A DNA stretch of 64,000 nt from an uncultured Eubacteriales bacterium (GCA_948467545.1 CAOKER010000014.1:1-64000), one strand, 5' to 3'; positions 1 through 8,026 are shown, counted from the stretch's first letter. Numbers and translations are program-made. Notes: generated by a model not told the origin, from the letters alone.

Positions 1-32
1 AAATACAGAATAAAATGTGTTATAATGTATCA

Positions 33-131
33 CATGTCGGCGCCGGGAATCCGGTGGGTATTTATGTGTCCTTTGCACATGAATATCAGGAGATGCTGAG
101 GGCTAAATCAGCAAATCTGCCGGCGTTTTTT
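33..131 (+). ncRNA. Predicted structured small RNA, copy 1
   Basis: The start is inferred about 7 nt after TATAAT (21-26) and the end at the T-run (126-131). The closing stem is CGCCGG (41-46) with CCGGCG (120-125), plus a G-U pair. Inside it, an 11-bp hairpin (58-68 with 76-86, including two G-U pairs) has a 7-nt loop, and a 6-bp hairpin TGCTGA/TCAGCA (94-99 with 108-113) has an 8-nt loop. This makes a three-way junction ending in a terminator-like T-run. CCGG at 43-46 can pair instead with CCGG at 51-54, a competing hairpin that would open the closing stem. I do not recognise the family. The -35 box would lie across the window edge. Confidence 0.55.
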
Positions 132-295
132 AATGTCCTGCCGGTTCGGACGGTATTAAATTTTATTTGGACTAAAGGTTTAAGAATCCCAAAACTTTAA
201 AATAGGGGGTAGGATTTTAAAGCCATCATATTTGAAATCATACATGAAGATTTAGAAAATCCGATTCCTAAATTCGAGTTTTTTCGGCAAACCTA

Positions 296-324
296 TTGAA
301 ATACAGAATAAAATGTGTTATAAT
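296..324 (+). promoter_or_regulatory. Sigma-A type promoter of small RNA copy 2
   Basis: TTGAAA (296-301), a 17-bp spacer and TATAAT (319-324), close to the vegetative consensus. Transcription would start near 331, exactly at the 5' side of the predicted RNA fold. Confidence 0.75.
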
Positions 325-330
325 GTATCA

Positions 331-430
331 CATGTCGGCGCCGGGAATCCGGTAGGTATTTATGTGTGTCGTTCACATGAATATCAGGAGATGCTGAGGG
401 CTAAGTCAGCAAATCTGCCGGCGCTTTTTA
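331..430 (+). ncRNA. Predicted structured small RNA, copy 2
   Basis: This copy has the same three-stem fold as copy 1. The closing stem is a full 7 bp here (GCGCCGG with CCGGCGC), where copy 1 has a G-U at the outer pair. The 11-bp hairpin is unchanged, but its 7-nt loop is TGTCGTT instead of TCCTTTG. The last loop differs by one base. A T5 run (425-429) follows the closing stem, as in an intrinsic terminator. Function is unknown; candidates are a trans-acting RNA or a ligand-binding RNA with its own terminator. Confidence 0.6.
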
Positions 431-544
431 ATGTCCTGCCGGTTCGGACGGTATTTAACTGATATTCAGTATAGCACATTGGAAAATATTTGTCAAGATA
501 TTTTGCAAAAAAATACCGAAAAAAATCGAATGATTTTAAAACAA

Positions 545-598
545 AAGAAAAAACAGCCTGAGGACAATTTTAATGCCGCTTTTAGACTACAGGCTGTT
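545..598 (-). terminator. Intrinsic terminator for the minus-strand gene ending at 731
   Basis: AACAGCCTG (552-560) is the exact inverse of CAGGCTGTT (590-598). Read on the minus strand, the hairpin is followed by a T-rich run, about 130 bp beyond the stop codon of the PF06541-like gene. Confidence 0.6.
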
Positions 599-613
599 AA
601 ATGTTGTAAAATT

Positions 614-738
614 CTAAAGTATCTAAAGATGCTAAAGTTTCTGAATATGCTAAAGTCTCTGAAGATGCTAAAATCTCTAAAAATTCTAAAGTCTCTGAAG
701 ATGCTAAAGTCTATAAAGCCTCTGAAGCCTCTAAAGAT
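614..738. repeat. Degenerate 9-bp tandem repeat, about 14 units
   Basis: The units follow CTAAAGNNN / CTGAAGNNN with a strict 9-bp period. The tract lies between the end of the membrane protein gene and its terminator and touches the last codon of that gene. It can be read as a (Leu-Lys)-rich peptide on the plus strand, but no ribosome binding site precedes such an ORF, so I treat it as non-coding. Similar short-period expansions occur inside several genes of this window. Confidence 0.85.
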
Positions 739-1222
739 TGACGTCATCTTTCGCCGTGCTTTTCCCATCGTCCGCGTTCCCGTCGTCCGCAAAGTATAAC
801 AGACGTAAAAAAGATTTACGAAGCATTCCGCAAAGGTAAATTACCGGAATACATAAAAACACCCACAGGACGGTAAACGGGAGGCAAACCTGACCGAGGA
901 GATTGAACGGCAGACGCGAATAATCCCATACTCCAAGCCCTAATATTATATTGATTATGCACCCGGAAACAAACTCGACCGCGGTAATGATAACCCCGCC
1001 CATAACCGCGCGCAGGAAAACGCCTGTCCTTCGGTGCAGTTTTTCGTCCGCGTAATATATGAGGCAAAAGCACAGCCCTCCCACAATTGCCATTGTCGGA
1101 TGCGTGTAACCGCGCCAAATCATTTCCAGTAGAGGATATACAAGAGAGCCTATACAAAATAATATAAGATATTTTTCAGTATTTTTTAAGTAAATACCGT
1201 GTTTTAATTTCATGCGCATCAC
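731..1222 (-). CDS. Four-helix membrane protein, PF06541-like (putative ABC-transporter type IV)
   Basis: A 163-residue protein that is mostly hydrophobic, with about four membrane segments (roughly residues 17-32, 43-57, 70-95 and 108-132). The WRGYTHPTMAIVGG and GVWDYS motifs match the PF06541 family of small integral membrane proteins whose function is uncertain. The first possible codons are GTG, ATG and ATG within 12 bp; the ATG at 1213 (MKLKHG) is also plausible. A perfect inverted repeat covers the start region (see 1212-1254). The hydrophilic C-terminus (ADDGNADDG) contains a short duplication and ends in the 9-bp repeat tract. It stands alone, with a terminator downstream. Confidence 0.7.
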   Translation of the reverse strand: MMRMKLKHGIYLKNTEKYLILFCIGSLVYPLLEMIWRGYTHPTMAIVGGLCFCLIYYADEKLHRRTGVFLRAVMGGVIITAVEFVSGCIINIILGLGVWDYSRLPFNLLGQVCLPFTVLWVFLCIPVIYLCGMLRKSFLRLLYFADDGNADDGKSTAKDDVNL

Positions 1223-1254
1223 CCCGATATTATGATTAGCGGAGTGATGCGCAT
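1212..1254 (-). promoter_or_regulatory. 11-bp perfect inverted repeat covering a start codon
   Basis: ATGCGCATCAC (1212-1222) is the exact inverse of GTGATGCGCAT (1244-1254), with a 21-bp loop. In the minus-strand mRNA the 3' arm contains the GTG and ATG start codons of the membrane protein gene, so the hairpin would hide the initiation region. Confidence 0.55.
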
Positions 1255-1410
1255 TTATTCAGCCGCCGCGCGGCTTTGCATTTTTTTTAATAAAGGTGAA
1301 AAAGGAAAAGGAAAAAGAGGGAAAGCGCCGTCATGAGGAGCTTCGGCGAGGCTTCGTGCTTCCCTGAAAAGTCTGTGGAAGCCGTCTTTCGGAAGTCGGA
1401 GGAAATTTGG

Positions 1411-1536
1411 TTTTCGTTTAGTGTACGTGCGGTGCGGTTAGCTTTCGTTTAGTGTACGTGCAGTGCGGTTAGATTCCGATGAGTGTACGTGCGGGCGATT
1501 AACTTCCGTTTAGTTTACGTTCAGAGGCGTTCGGTT
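1411..1536. repeat. Four imperfect 32-bp tandem repeats
   Basis: Units at about 1411-1442, 1443-1474, 1475-1504 and 1505-1536 share the core TTTAGTGTACGTGC. Divergence rises to the right, and the last unit forms the final codons of the DUF1836 gene. The rest of 1223-1410 shows only a GC-rich hairpin with a T-run (1262-1290). Confidence 0.8.
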
Positions 1537-2115
1537 TCCGTTTTTAAGCGCGGAAAATTTTTCTTCGGAATAAGATGAGACAATCGACGCGAAATATGAC
1601 AGCAGAATTACTTCAAGCGCGCTCCGCAGTCTTTCCGCGGCTCCCGAAATCTGTTCTTCATAGCCGGCCGTTTCCCTGCATATGATTTCCCGTATTCGCT
1701 CCGGTGTGACCGACTCGCTTTCGTCAATACTGTCGATGATTTTGCAGATGTACTCGTAAAGAATAGGCTCCGATATAATATCGTCGGCGCGGCTGTCGAG
1801 ATTTCCGTTTATATAATGAAGAAGAAAATCAATTTTTTCGAGCTTCATGGTTGTCCTGAGCATATTGATTATCAGAATTCTCGCAAGCTGTACCTCGCTG
1901 TATCTCTTATTCACGGTGCTGCCGAGCCAGCCGCGTTTAACCCAATTCTGAATGGTTGAGCCGTCGATGCCGGCGATGTCTCTTATGCGGTTCAGCATAA
2001 TTCCGTCTGACATAAAAAATACTTTGTCCAAAAATTCTTTTCCCGTAATGCCGCGCATCTCGTCTTTAGACACCTTGGTTCCGGGAATATATTTATCTTT
2101 CATATTTATATTCAT
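1510..2115 (-). CDS. DUF1836 domain protein (putative DNA-binding regulator)
   Basis: A 201-residue protein. The segment around residues 40-75 (NWVKRGWLGSTVNKRYSE) and the following helices match DUF1836, a family of small Bacillota proteins. It looks like a MerR-type winged helix: a helix-turn-helix, then a W-x-x-Y/RYSE wing. The match rests on the SEVQLARILIINMLR and DDIISEPILYEYICKI segments. The C-terminal tail is encoded partly by the last 32-bp repeat unit and probably carries no function. A consensus promoter lies 105 bp upstream. The target genes are not evident from this window. Confidence 0.75.
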   Translation of the reverse strand: MNINMKDKYIPGTKVSKDEMRGITGKEFLDKVFFMSDGIMLNRIRDIAGIDGSTIQNWVKRGWLGSTVNKRYSEVQLARILIINMLRTTMKLEKIDFLLHYINGNLDSRADDIISEPILYEYICKIIDSIDESESVTPERIREIICRETAGYEEQISGAAERLRSALEVILLSYFASIVSSYSEEKFSALKNGNRTPLNVN

Positions 2116-2219
2116 TATAATTACCGTGCCTTTCTTCGGCTTTACGTTCGTTTCCGCACGTCGGTGTTCGATGCGGAACGCCTTGTTTCGGGGGTGTAAA
2201 CCGTTTATCTGTATAAGTG

Positions 2220-2248
2220 ATTATACATCACAATCATATGATTGTCAA
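2220..2248 (-). promoter_or_regulatory. Consensus sigma-A promoter for the DUF1836 gene
   Basis: On the minus strand: TTGACA (2248-2243), a 17-bp spacer, TATAAT (2225-2220). Both boxes are perfect. The spacer contains the palindrome ATCATATGAT, a possible operator. Confidence 0.85.
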
Positions 2249-2276
2249 GCGCGGCGAAAAATATTTTAAAAAGTAT

Positions 2277-2400
2277 TTAAAACTTAGGCAAGAGATGTCT
2301 TCCGGCTTCCGAGAGATTCATGGAACAATATTCATTGGACGGCAGTATAATCCCCCTGAATGAGCAGCTGCGCTGAACTTGCGGCATCCCATGACGGGAA
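2277..2400 (-). repeat. Dispersed intergenic repeat R1, copy A
   Basis: On the plus strand it begins AACTTAGGCAAGAGATGTC and later carries TGAATGAGCAGCTGCGCTG. The same blocks recur at 13860, 18471 and partly at 51404 and 4803. It lies between the GH95 stop and the DUF1836 promoter. The rest of 2400-2529 shows no further recognisable element. Confidence 0.65.
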
Positions 2401-2529
2401 CAGCTCGTTATTGCAAAAAATACCGCATCATAAATCCCGTGACGTCAGGACCGCCGCCTTTTACGGGCGCGGCCGATTGACGCGGGAATACAATGCGGTG
2501 ATGTTTATTCTGTCAGCAAATTACAGTTT

Positions 2530-4758
2530 TCAGAATGTTTTTGTTATGGATTTACCCTTTGAAAAACTCATTTTATAGGTTTTGTTATTGACTGCGACAT
2601 TGAGTTTTCCTTCTCCAACAGTTGAGCGAATAGTGAACGAGGTGACCTTGCCGTCCTTCCACTCCGCATCGGCCTCGTATCCGCCGCGAATGCAAAGTCC
2701 GCGGAATGCTCCGTCCTTCCAGTCCTCCGGTACGGCGGGCAGAATTCTGACGATTCCGTCTCGGCTTTGAAGCATCATCTCTGCAATTGCCGCGGTGCCG
2801 CCGAAATTGCCGTCTATCTGAAACGGAGGATGCTCATCGAGAAGGTTTGTATTTGTCGATTTGGTAAGGAGCTTATGGAACATTGAAGCTGTGCCTTCCT
2901 TATCGTATATATGTGCTTCAAGGTTAAGCACCCATGCCGCGCTCCATCCGGTATGTGCACCTCCGGAGGACAGACGTTTGTTTATAGATTTTTTGACGCC
3001 CTCAAACAGCTCCGGAGTCTTGTCCGGAGTAATGCTCCAGCCGGGGTAAAGCCCAAACGCGTGAGAGATGTGACGGTGACCGGGATCCGGCTCTTCGTAT
3101 TCTTCCATCCATTCCAAAAGTCTGCCGTCAGATCCGAGCTTGAGCGGAGGCATTTTTTCTCTTGCTGTTTTTGCTTCCTGTTCCATTTCCGGATTGATAC
3201 CGAGAATTTTTTCCGCTTCGATGTAGAAATCAAGCAGTCCGCCGATAATTTCAATATCCATTGTGGGCGACATGCAGAGCATAGCCTCTTTGCCGTTTAC
3301 TATATAGCTGTTTTCCGGAGAGGTGGAAGGACCGGACAGAAGAACTCCGTTTTCATCCTCCGTCATGTAGTCGAGGAAAAAGCGAGAGCATTCAGCAATA
3401 TACGGATATGCGACATTTTTCAGATAGTTTTCGTCAAGCGTAAACAGGTAATGCTCCCACATGTTGAAGCAGAGCCATGCTCCGCCGAGCGGCCAAAGCC
3501 CCCATATTCCGTCGGCCGGAGAGGTCATTCCGTATACGTCCGAAACGTGATGGAGAACGGTTCCGCGGCAGTGATAACATTCCTGCGCCGTTTTTTTGCC
3601 CGGCTCAAGCAGGAATTTATTTATGTAATCAAACAGCGCAGTTCCGCATTCGCTCAGATTTGCCGTTTCCACAGGCCAGTAATTCATCTGCAGATTGATG
3701 TTTGTATGATAGTCTGAATTCCAAGGCGCGGCGACATGCGTGCACCATTTTCCCTGCAGATTCGCCGGAAGTGTTCCCGGACGGCTGCTTCCTATAAGAA
3801 GGTATTTTCCGAAATTAAAATAAAGCGTTGCCATTCCCTTGTCGGTCTTGCCGTCGCGCAGTCTTTCCAGTCTTTCGTTTACCGGGTATTGCTTCGCGTC
3901 GTCGTCTCCGAAAATCTGTATGTCGGAGCGGTTCATAAGCGCTTTATGGTCTTCAATCTCGGCGGCCTTTACAGCTTCATAACCGCGCGCGGCTATTTTT
4001 GCCATTGACGGTGCCTTGCGCCTGCTTCTTTCAAGAGTCTGTATTGTTATAAAAATCGTGCAGGCGTCCGCGCCCTCAAGAAATACTTCGTCGGGCGTCA
4101 TTCCGAGGCATCCGCCGTCAGGATAAAATCCTATTTTAATTTCAAACTTATGTCCGCCGGACTGCGTTTCTCCGATAAGCGTAAGAATGTTTTCAATGCC
4201 GATTCTTTCAAAGTTGTCAACTTCACGTTCAAAATGAGCCTTGAAAGAAATCGAACCGGGCTTGTCCGCCGTCATGCGGAAAGCGATTACGTTGTCGGGA
4301 TACGAAGCGAAAAGCTCTCTTTTGTATTTTATTCCGCCGGCTTTGTAGGTGACCGAGGCAATGCCGTCCTCAAGGTCGATTTCGCGGCGGTAATCGGAAA
4401 AATCTATACCTTCGGCATGAATGTCAAGACAAAGATCTCCTGCTGTTTCGTATGATTTTATCCTGTTGAAGCAGTCGTCCATGTTGTCTCTCGCCCACTC
4501 GTCAGCCTCGGAGACCTCGCCCCTTTTAATCATGCCGAGCATGTGATCTATGCATTCCCGAACTCTCTTAGGATTAGGAATCGGACCTCCCGCCCAGATA
4601 AATTCCTCGTTGAGCTGTATGCGCTCGGATGCGACATGACCGTACAGCATCGCCGCTATATTTCCGGCGCCGACCGGAGAGCCGTCCTCCCAGTTATTTG
4701 CTTCATTCGCAAGATAAAGAATCTTGCCGTCGCGCATTTTTTCTCTTTTATCTTTCAT
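2530..4758 (-). CDS. Glycoside hydrolase family 95 (alpha-L-fucosidase type)
   Basis: A 742-residue protein covering a whole GH95 enzyme. It has an N-terminal beta-sandwich (about 10-250), a linker and an (alpha/alpha)6 barrel. Active-site signatures of the inverting 1,2-alpha-L-fucosidases are present: HTNINLQMNYW with the two Asn at about 353 and 355, LLEWMEE with the general acid Glu at about 549, and FQIDGNFGG with Asp at about 649. No signal peptide is visible, so it acts inside the cell on imported fucosylated oligosaccharides. Some GH95 members prefer L-galactosides. It sits in a sugar-hydrolase neighbourhood with GH4 and AraC and has a long structured leader. The start follows a GAAAGGAAAATCAG ribosome binding site. 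Confidence 0.88.
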   Translation of the reverse strand: MKDKREKMRDGKILYLANEANNWEDGSPVGAGNIAAMLYGHVASERIQLNEEFIWAGGPIPNPKRVRECIDHMLGMIKRGEVSEADEWARDNMDDCFNRIKSYETAGDLCLDIHAEGIDFSDYRREIDLEDGIASVTYKAGGIKYKRELFASYPDNVIAFRMTADKPGSISFKAHFEREVDNFERIGIENILTLIGETQSGGHKFEIKIGFYPDGGCLGMTPDEVFLEGADACTIFITIQTLERSRRKAPSMAKIAARGYEAVKAAEIEDHKALMNRSDIQIFGDDDAKQYPVNERLERLRDGKTDKGMATLYFNFGKYLLIGSSRPGTLPANLQGKWCTHVAAPWNSDYHTNINLQMNYWPVETANLSECGTALFDYINKFLLEPGKKTAQECYHCRGTVLHHVSDVYGMTSPADGIWGLWPLGGAWLCFNMWEHYLFTLDENYLKNVAYPYIAECSRFFLDYMTEDENGVLLSGPSTSPENSYIVNGKEAMLCMSPTMDIEIIGGLLDFYIEAEKILGINPEMEQEAKTAREKMPPLKLGSDGRLLEWMEEYEEPDPGHRHISHAFGLYPGWSITPDKTPELFEGVKKSINKRLSSGGAHTGWSAAWVLNLEAHIYDKEGTASMFHKLLTKSTNTNLLDEHPPFQIDGNFGGTAAIAEMMLQSRDGIVRILPAVPEDWKDGAFRGLCIRGGYEADAEWKDGKVTSFTIRSTVGEGKLNVAVNNKTYKMSFSKGKSITKTF

Positions 4759-4802
4759 CTGATTTTCCTTTCATACAGATTTATTTTTTACATGTTATGT
4801 GA

Positions 4803-5000
4803 ATTATAACTCAGGCAGTATGTCCCACACCTTAGGTACGGCGAAGCGAATTCGGAGGCGAAAAGCTTTAGCCTTTCGGATTGTGCTAAGGTTTTAGACA
4901 AAACTGCAATATTTCGGGGTTTTGCTTCGCAAAATCGCCGTCCTCTGACGGCGAAACGAAACTTGCATCTTAAAGCGTTAAACTTTAAGATATTATAGCA
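4803..5000 (-). ncRNA. Structured leader upstream of GH95 (leader family L, copy 1)
   Basis: Positions 4905-5000 are about 75% identical to 22285-22380, and both follow a promoter at the same distance. On the minus strand there is a hairpin (CTTAAAG/CTTTAAG), then a candidate three-way junction. The junction has an outer pairing TTTCG/CGAAA (with GCAA/TTGC further out), a CCGTC/GACGG hairpin and a TTTTGC/GCAAAA hairpin. No terminator T-run is visible, so any control may act on translation or stability. Near the gene, 4803-4830 carries a partial R1 repeat. Confidence 0.6.
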
Positions 5001-5020
5001 TAATGAGGGAGCTAATTCAA
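4992..5020 (-). promoter_or_regulatory. Promoter of the GH95 leader transcript
   Basis: Minus strand: TTGAAT (5020-5015), a 17-bp spacer, TATAAT (4997-4992). The spacer ends ATTATGC, matching GGTATGC at the second copy of the leader. Confidence 0.75.
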
Positions 5021-5421
5021 GACTTTTCGCGATTATACTTAAAAATATCTGTTCCGCGCGGACAGGCGGATAAAAAAACGATTTAACTTCGAGAGGCGTA
5101 TGTCTGCCGATGAAAGCTGAGACGCATCGAGAACAGGGTACGGAAGGGCAGAACCATAATGTCATAATAATTGCGCCGCTTCTTCCGTTTGGTTATCATC
5201 GGTTTATCGTTTTTTCTTTTTTGGGACGTCCTCCGTTTTCCTTTATCGGCGCAGGTTCTGTATTTTGAGTTTAATCTATCGCATTGCTTCCGTTTCTTTC
5301 GTTGGTACGTATAAACTATAACTATATCAGAGATGGATACGACGTTAAATACCGCACTAAATACCCTCCCTGTTTTTATGCGGAGTAATCCGCCTTTAGG
5401 CAATGCGTCGACTGCGCGACG
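5021..5421. other. Intergenic stretch with no recognised element
   Basis: About 400 bp between the GH95 promoter and the GH4 terminator. Several short ORFs exist in all frames, but none has a ribosome binding site or a recognisable product. Confidence 0.5.
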
Positions 5422-5455
5422 AAAAAAGCAGCCGCGTCCGTATAAGGCGCGGCTT
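5422..5455 (-). terminator. Intrinsic terminator downstream of GH4
   Basis: On the minus strand AGCCGCG pairs with CGCGGCT around an 11-nt loop and is followed by GCTTTTTT. It lies 35 bp past the GH4 stop codon. Confidence 0.85.
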
Positions 5456-5489
5456 GGAGCAGGCATGGAAAGGCCTTAGGCCGAAAATA

Positions 5490-6815
5490 TCAGTGAAATT
5501 TCGGCAGCCAATTTCCGTGAGCTTCGATAAGAGCGTCGACCATTTTGACAATCGTATCGACAGACAGCTCGCTGCCTGTGTGTGGATCAAGCATTGCCGC
5601 CTGATAGATATGTTCTTTCCTGCGTGTGACTGCGGCTTCGATGGTGAGAAGCTGAACATTTATGTTTGTCATATTCATCGCGGCGCACTGTACCGGCAGA
5701 CGGCCCACATAGCAGGGATTAACTCCCTGTCCGTTAATTAGGCATGGAACCTCTATGCAGGCGTCACGCGGGAGATTTTCGATCAGTCCGCCTTTATTGA
5801 GCACATTTCCGCCGATTTGATAGGCATTTCCTGTTGTCATCGATTCCATGATATAAGAAGCGTATTCCTTGGAACGCTCATGCGTCAGGGCGCGGTTGTG
5901 TACAAGCTCCTCCTTCTGTTTTTGCCATTCTTCGATTTGATTTATACAGCGTCTCGGATACTCGTCGAGCGGTATGTTAAATTTTTCTGTCAGCTCAGGA
6001 TATTTTGATTTGATATAGAAGCTGTTGTACTCGGCGTTGTGTTCGCTCGATTCGGTGCAGTAGTATCCGAGCTTATCTATGTAGTCAAAACGTACCATGT
6101 CCGTGTGGCTGCCCTTTTTGTTCTTTTCCCGCGCGCGTTTTCTGATTTCTGGGTAAAGGTCGGCGCCGTCCCTGTCGCGAATCTCAAGAAGCCATGCCAT
6201 GTGGTTGATGCCGGCGATCAGCTCCCGCCGTCCGTCCAGTTTGTCCTGCATATCCAGAGAGCTTAACAAATCGCGGCTGCACGACTGAACGCTGTGACAG
6301 AGCCCTACGGTTTTGATTCCGGTATACCGCTGCATATATCCGGTCAGCATCGCCATGGGATTGGTATAGTTCAGAAACCATGCGTCTGGACAGACCTCCT
6401 CTATATCCCGAGCAAAGTCCTCCAATACCGGAATGGTGCGGAGGGCTCTCATAATTCCTCCGATTCCGAGGGTATCGCCGATAGTCTGGCGAAGTCCGAA
6501 TTTTTTAGGGACTTCAAAATCGGTGACGGTGCAGGGATCATACAGTCCGACCTGTATCGCATTTACCACAAAATCTGCGTTCCGCAGGGCTTTTTTTCGG
6601 TTCTCAACACCTAAAAATGCCGAGATTTTTGCTTTGCCTCCGTTTATGTTCCGATTGATGTTGTCAAGCATCATTTCGCTCTCCCGAAGCCGATCCGCGT
6701 CGATGTCGTATAAGGCAAGCTCCGCTTCGTTCAGGACATCGGAACACATACAGTCGCCCAAAACATTCTTGGCGAAAATTGTGCTTCCCGCTCCCATAAA
6801 GGTTATTTTAATCAT
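5490..6815 (-). CDS. melA: Family 4 glycosidase, probable alpha-galactosidase MelA
   Basis: A 441-residue NAD+- and Mn2+-dependent GH4 enzyme, cytoplasmic. The N-terminal Rossmann motif GAGSTIFAKN binds NAD. NYTNPM (about 149-154) and GLCHSVQ (Cys173/His174) with INHMAW (His about 205) are the metal and substrate motifs. CHSVQ is typical of MelA-type alpha-galactosidases, whereas the alpha-glucosidases usually carry CHG. An upstream in-frame ATG exists at 6833. The ATG at 6815 has the better ribosome binding site (GAAGGAAATAAC) and starts directly with MIKITFMGAG. The gene is transcribed divergently from an AraC regulator, its likely activator. An alpha-glucuronidase or galacturonidase activity is less likely. 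Confidence 0.85.
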   Translation of the reverse strand: MIKITFMGAGSTIFAKNVLGDCMCSDVLNEAELALYDIDADRLRESEMMLDNINRNINGGKAKISAFLGVENRKKALRNADFVVNAIQVGLYDPCTVTDFEVPKKFGLRQTIGDTLGIGGIMRALRTIPVLEDFARDIEEVCPDAWFLNYTNPMAMLTGYMQRYTGIKTVGLCHSVQSCSRDLLSSLDMQDKLDGRRELIAGINHMAWLLEIRDRDGADLYPEIRKRAREKNKKGSHTDMVRFDYIDKLGYYCTESSEHNAEYNSFYIKSKYPELTEKFNIPLDEYPRRCINQIEEWQKQKEELVHNRALTHERSKEYASYIMESMTTGNAYQIGGNVLNKGGLIENLPRDACIEVPCLINGQGVNPCYVGRLPVQCAAMNMTNINVQLLTIEAAVTRRKEHIYQAAMLDPHTGSELSVDTIVKMVDALIEAHGNWLPKFH

Positions 6816-6884
6816 GTTATTTCCTTCTTTCATCTTCTTTTGCCGTGGTGTTTAAAAGATAGCATATTTTTTCTGATTTTACCA

Positions 6885-6914
6885 TTGCATAATGTGATAT
6901 ATATTTGTTATAAT
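6885..6914 (+). promoter_or_regulatory. Promoter of the AraC regulator in the divergent intergenic region
   Basis: TTGCAT (6885-6890), an 18-bp spacer and TATAAT (6909-6914), 39 bp before the start codon at 6953. The melA promoter must lie in the same 137-bp space, but I see no clear consensus for it, as expected for an activator-dependent gene. Confidence 0.65.
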
Positions 6915-6952
6915 GTTAGTTAATTAAATGCCGATCGAAGGAGAGAAAAAAT

Positions 6953-7744
6953 ATGAGTCAGCATAATATTATGATGATTAACCGAAATTTTTCGGATATA
7001 AATCCGCTGCTCGGAGGAATCGAGCGTTGTGAGCCGCTTCACTGCTACGGGCCTAACAGACGTGAGTATTACCTGATTCACTATGTTTTTTCGGGGCGTG
7101 GTGTCTTTGAGACCGAGGGGAAAACCTATTGTCCGGAGGCGGGAAGTATGTTTTTTCTCAGACCGGGACAGGAGGCATATTATAAAGCCGATAAAGAAGA
7201 TCCCTGGACGTACGGCTGGATCGGCTTTACCGGAGCTGTAAATTTAGATGGAATCTTTTGTCGGAATGTGATTTTTTCCGAGGAGTGCGGAAAAATTTTT
7301 CGGGATATCTTGAGCTGCGAGGAAAGACAGCTTGATACTGAAATGTATATCTGCGGAAAAATCTTTGAACTGATTTCCGTACTGAACGGAGAGCGTACCG
7401 CAGAGGTCGGACGGGAAAACCGTTATGTGCTGATGGCAAGGAACTACATCGAAAGCTCTTATGACCGTAGAATCGGTGTGTCCGAGCTTGCCGAATATCT
7501 GAATCTGAACCGCAGCTATTTCAGCGCGCTCTTCAGAAAGCATACCGGAAAATCGCCTCAGCAGTATCTTGTTGACTATCGGCTTGAAAAAGCGGCATTC
7601 CTTTTAAAAAATCGAAATTGTTCCCCTTCCGAAGCGGCGCTTTACTGCGGATATCACGATATTTTCAATTTTTCCAAGATGTTCAAAAAGAAATACGGCG
7701 TTGCACCTAAGTATTATCAAAAGAATGATTACGCAGTGCAATGA
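6953..7744 (+). CDS. AraC-family transcriptional regulator
   Basis: 263 residues. The N-terminal half (about 20-130) is a cupin-like AraC sugar-sensing domain (YYLIHYVFSGRG, FFLRPGQEAYYKAD). The C-terminal half (about 155-258) is a double helix-turn-helix AraC domain: IGVSELAEYLNLNRSYFSAL, then GKSPQQYLVDYRLEKA and GYHDIFNFSKMFKKKYGVAP. A strong ribosome binding site GAAGGAGAG precedes the ATG. Its place next to melA suggests that it controls melA in response to an alpha-galactoside, which is an inference. A small hairpin (GGCGC/GCGCC, 7830-7842) follows, but without a T-run. Confidence 0.9.
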   Translation: MSQHNIMMINRNFSDINPLLGGIERCEPLHCYGPNRREYYLIHYVFSGRGVFETEGKTYCPEAGSMFFLRPGQEAYYKADKEDPWTYGWIGFTGAVNLDGIFCRNVIFSEECGKIFRDILSCEERQLDTEMYICGKIFELISVLNGERTAEVGRENRYVLMARNYIESSYDRRIGVSELAEYLNLNRSYFSALFRKHTGKSPQQYLVDYRLEKAAFLLKNRNCSPSEAALYCGYHDIFNFSKMFKKKYGVAPKYYQKNDYAVQ

Positions 7745-7848
7745 GGTTATTTTCTGCTTGGACTTTTAAAACATCGGTAGGTTTTAACTTTTTCAGTTAC
7801 GTATTGTAGCCGCCGAATCCGTATGACGCGGCGCTTTGCGCCTTATAT

Positions 7849-7883
7849 AAAAAACGGAGCAAGCGATATAAAGCGTGCTCCGA
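7849..7883 (-). terminator. Intrinsic terminator of the minus-strand RiPP region
   Basis: On the minus strand CGGAGCA pairs with TGCTCCG around an AT-rich loop and is followed by TTTTTTAT. It closes the transcript coming from the peptide locus at 8003-10015. Confidence 0.75.
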
Positions 7884-8002
7884 CGTTTAAAGATAGGATA
7901 AATAAGAAGCGCAAAGGTGATTTGAAATTTGATTTGAATCGGTATGTTTAAACTGTTTTTTAAAAACTTCGAGTATATTATAACAATAATTGCCTGCCGC
8001 AG

Positions 8003-8026
8003 TTATTTCATCTCAAATAGCTTCAT
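8003..8026 (-). CDS. Possible 7-codon mini-ORF with a strong ribosome binding site
   Basis: ATG after an ideal AAGGAGG (8 bp spacing) encodes only MKLFEMK and a stop. It may be the relic of a second precursor peptide, a leader peptide, or chance. Sequence beyond the stop does not resemble a Cys-rich core. Confidence 0.25.
   Translation of the reverse strand: MKLFEMK

Larger units (their letters stand above)
1..455 (+). repeat. Two tandem copies of a 157-bp unit, offset 298 bp
   Basis: Positions 1-157 and 299-455 are nearly identical, with only a handful of substitutions. The 141 bp between them (158-298) is unrelated to the unit. Each unit carries a TATAAT box, three potential stems and a T-run. 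The first unit begins exactly at the window edge, so further copies may lie to the left. Most differences fall in loops or keep pairing, which suggests the RNA is what is conserved. No open reading frame is conserved between the copies: the in-frame peptide of copy 1 is not maintained in copy 2. Confidence 0.9.

Noticed and set aside
431-799. ORF with Lys-Leu repeats on the plus strand (122 aa)
   Set aside because: It is the 9-bp tandem repeat read as protein. No ribosome binding site, overlaps the small RNA end and the membrane gene on the other strand.
4788-5165. 125-aa minus-strand ORF over the GH95 leader
   Set aside because: Coincides with a promoter and structured leader and has no recognisable domain.
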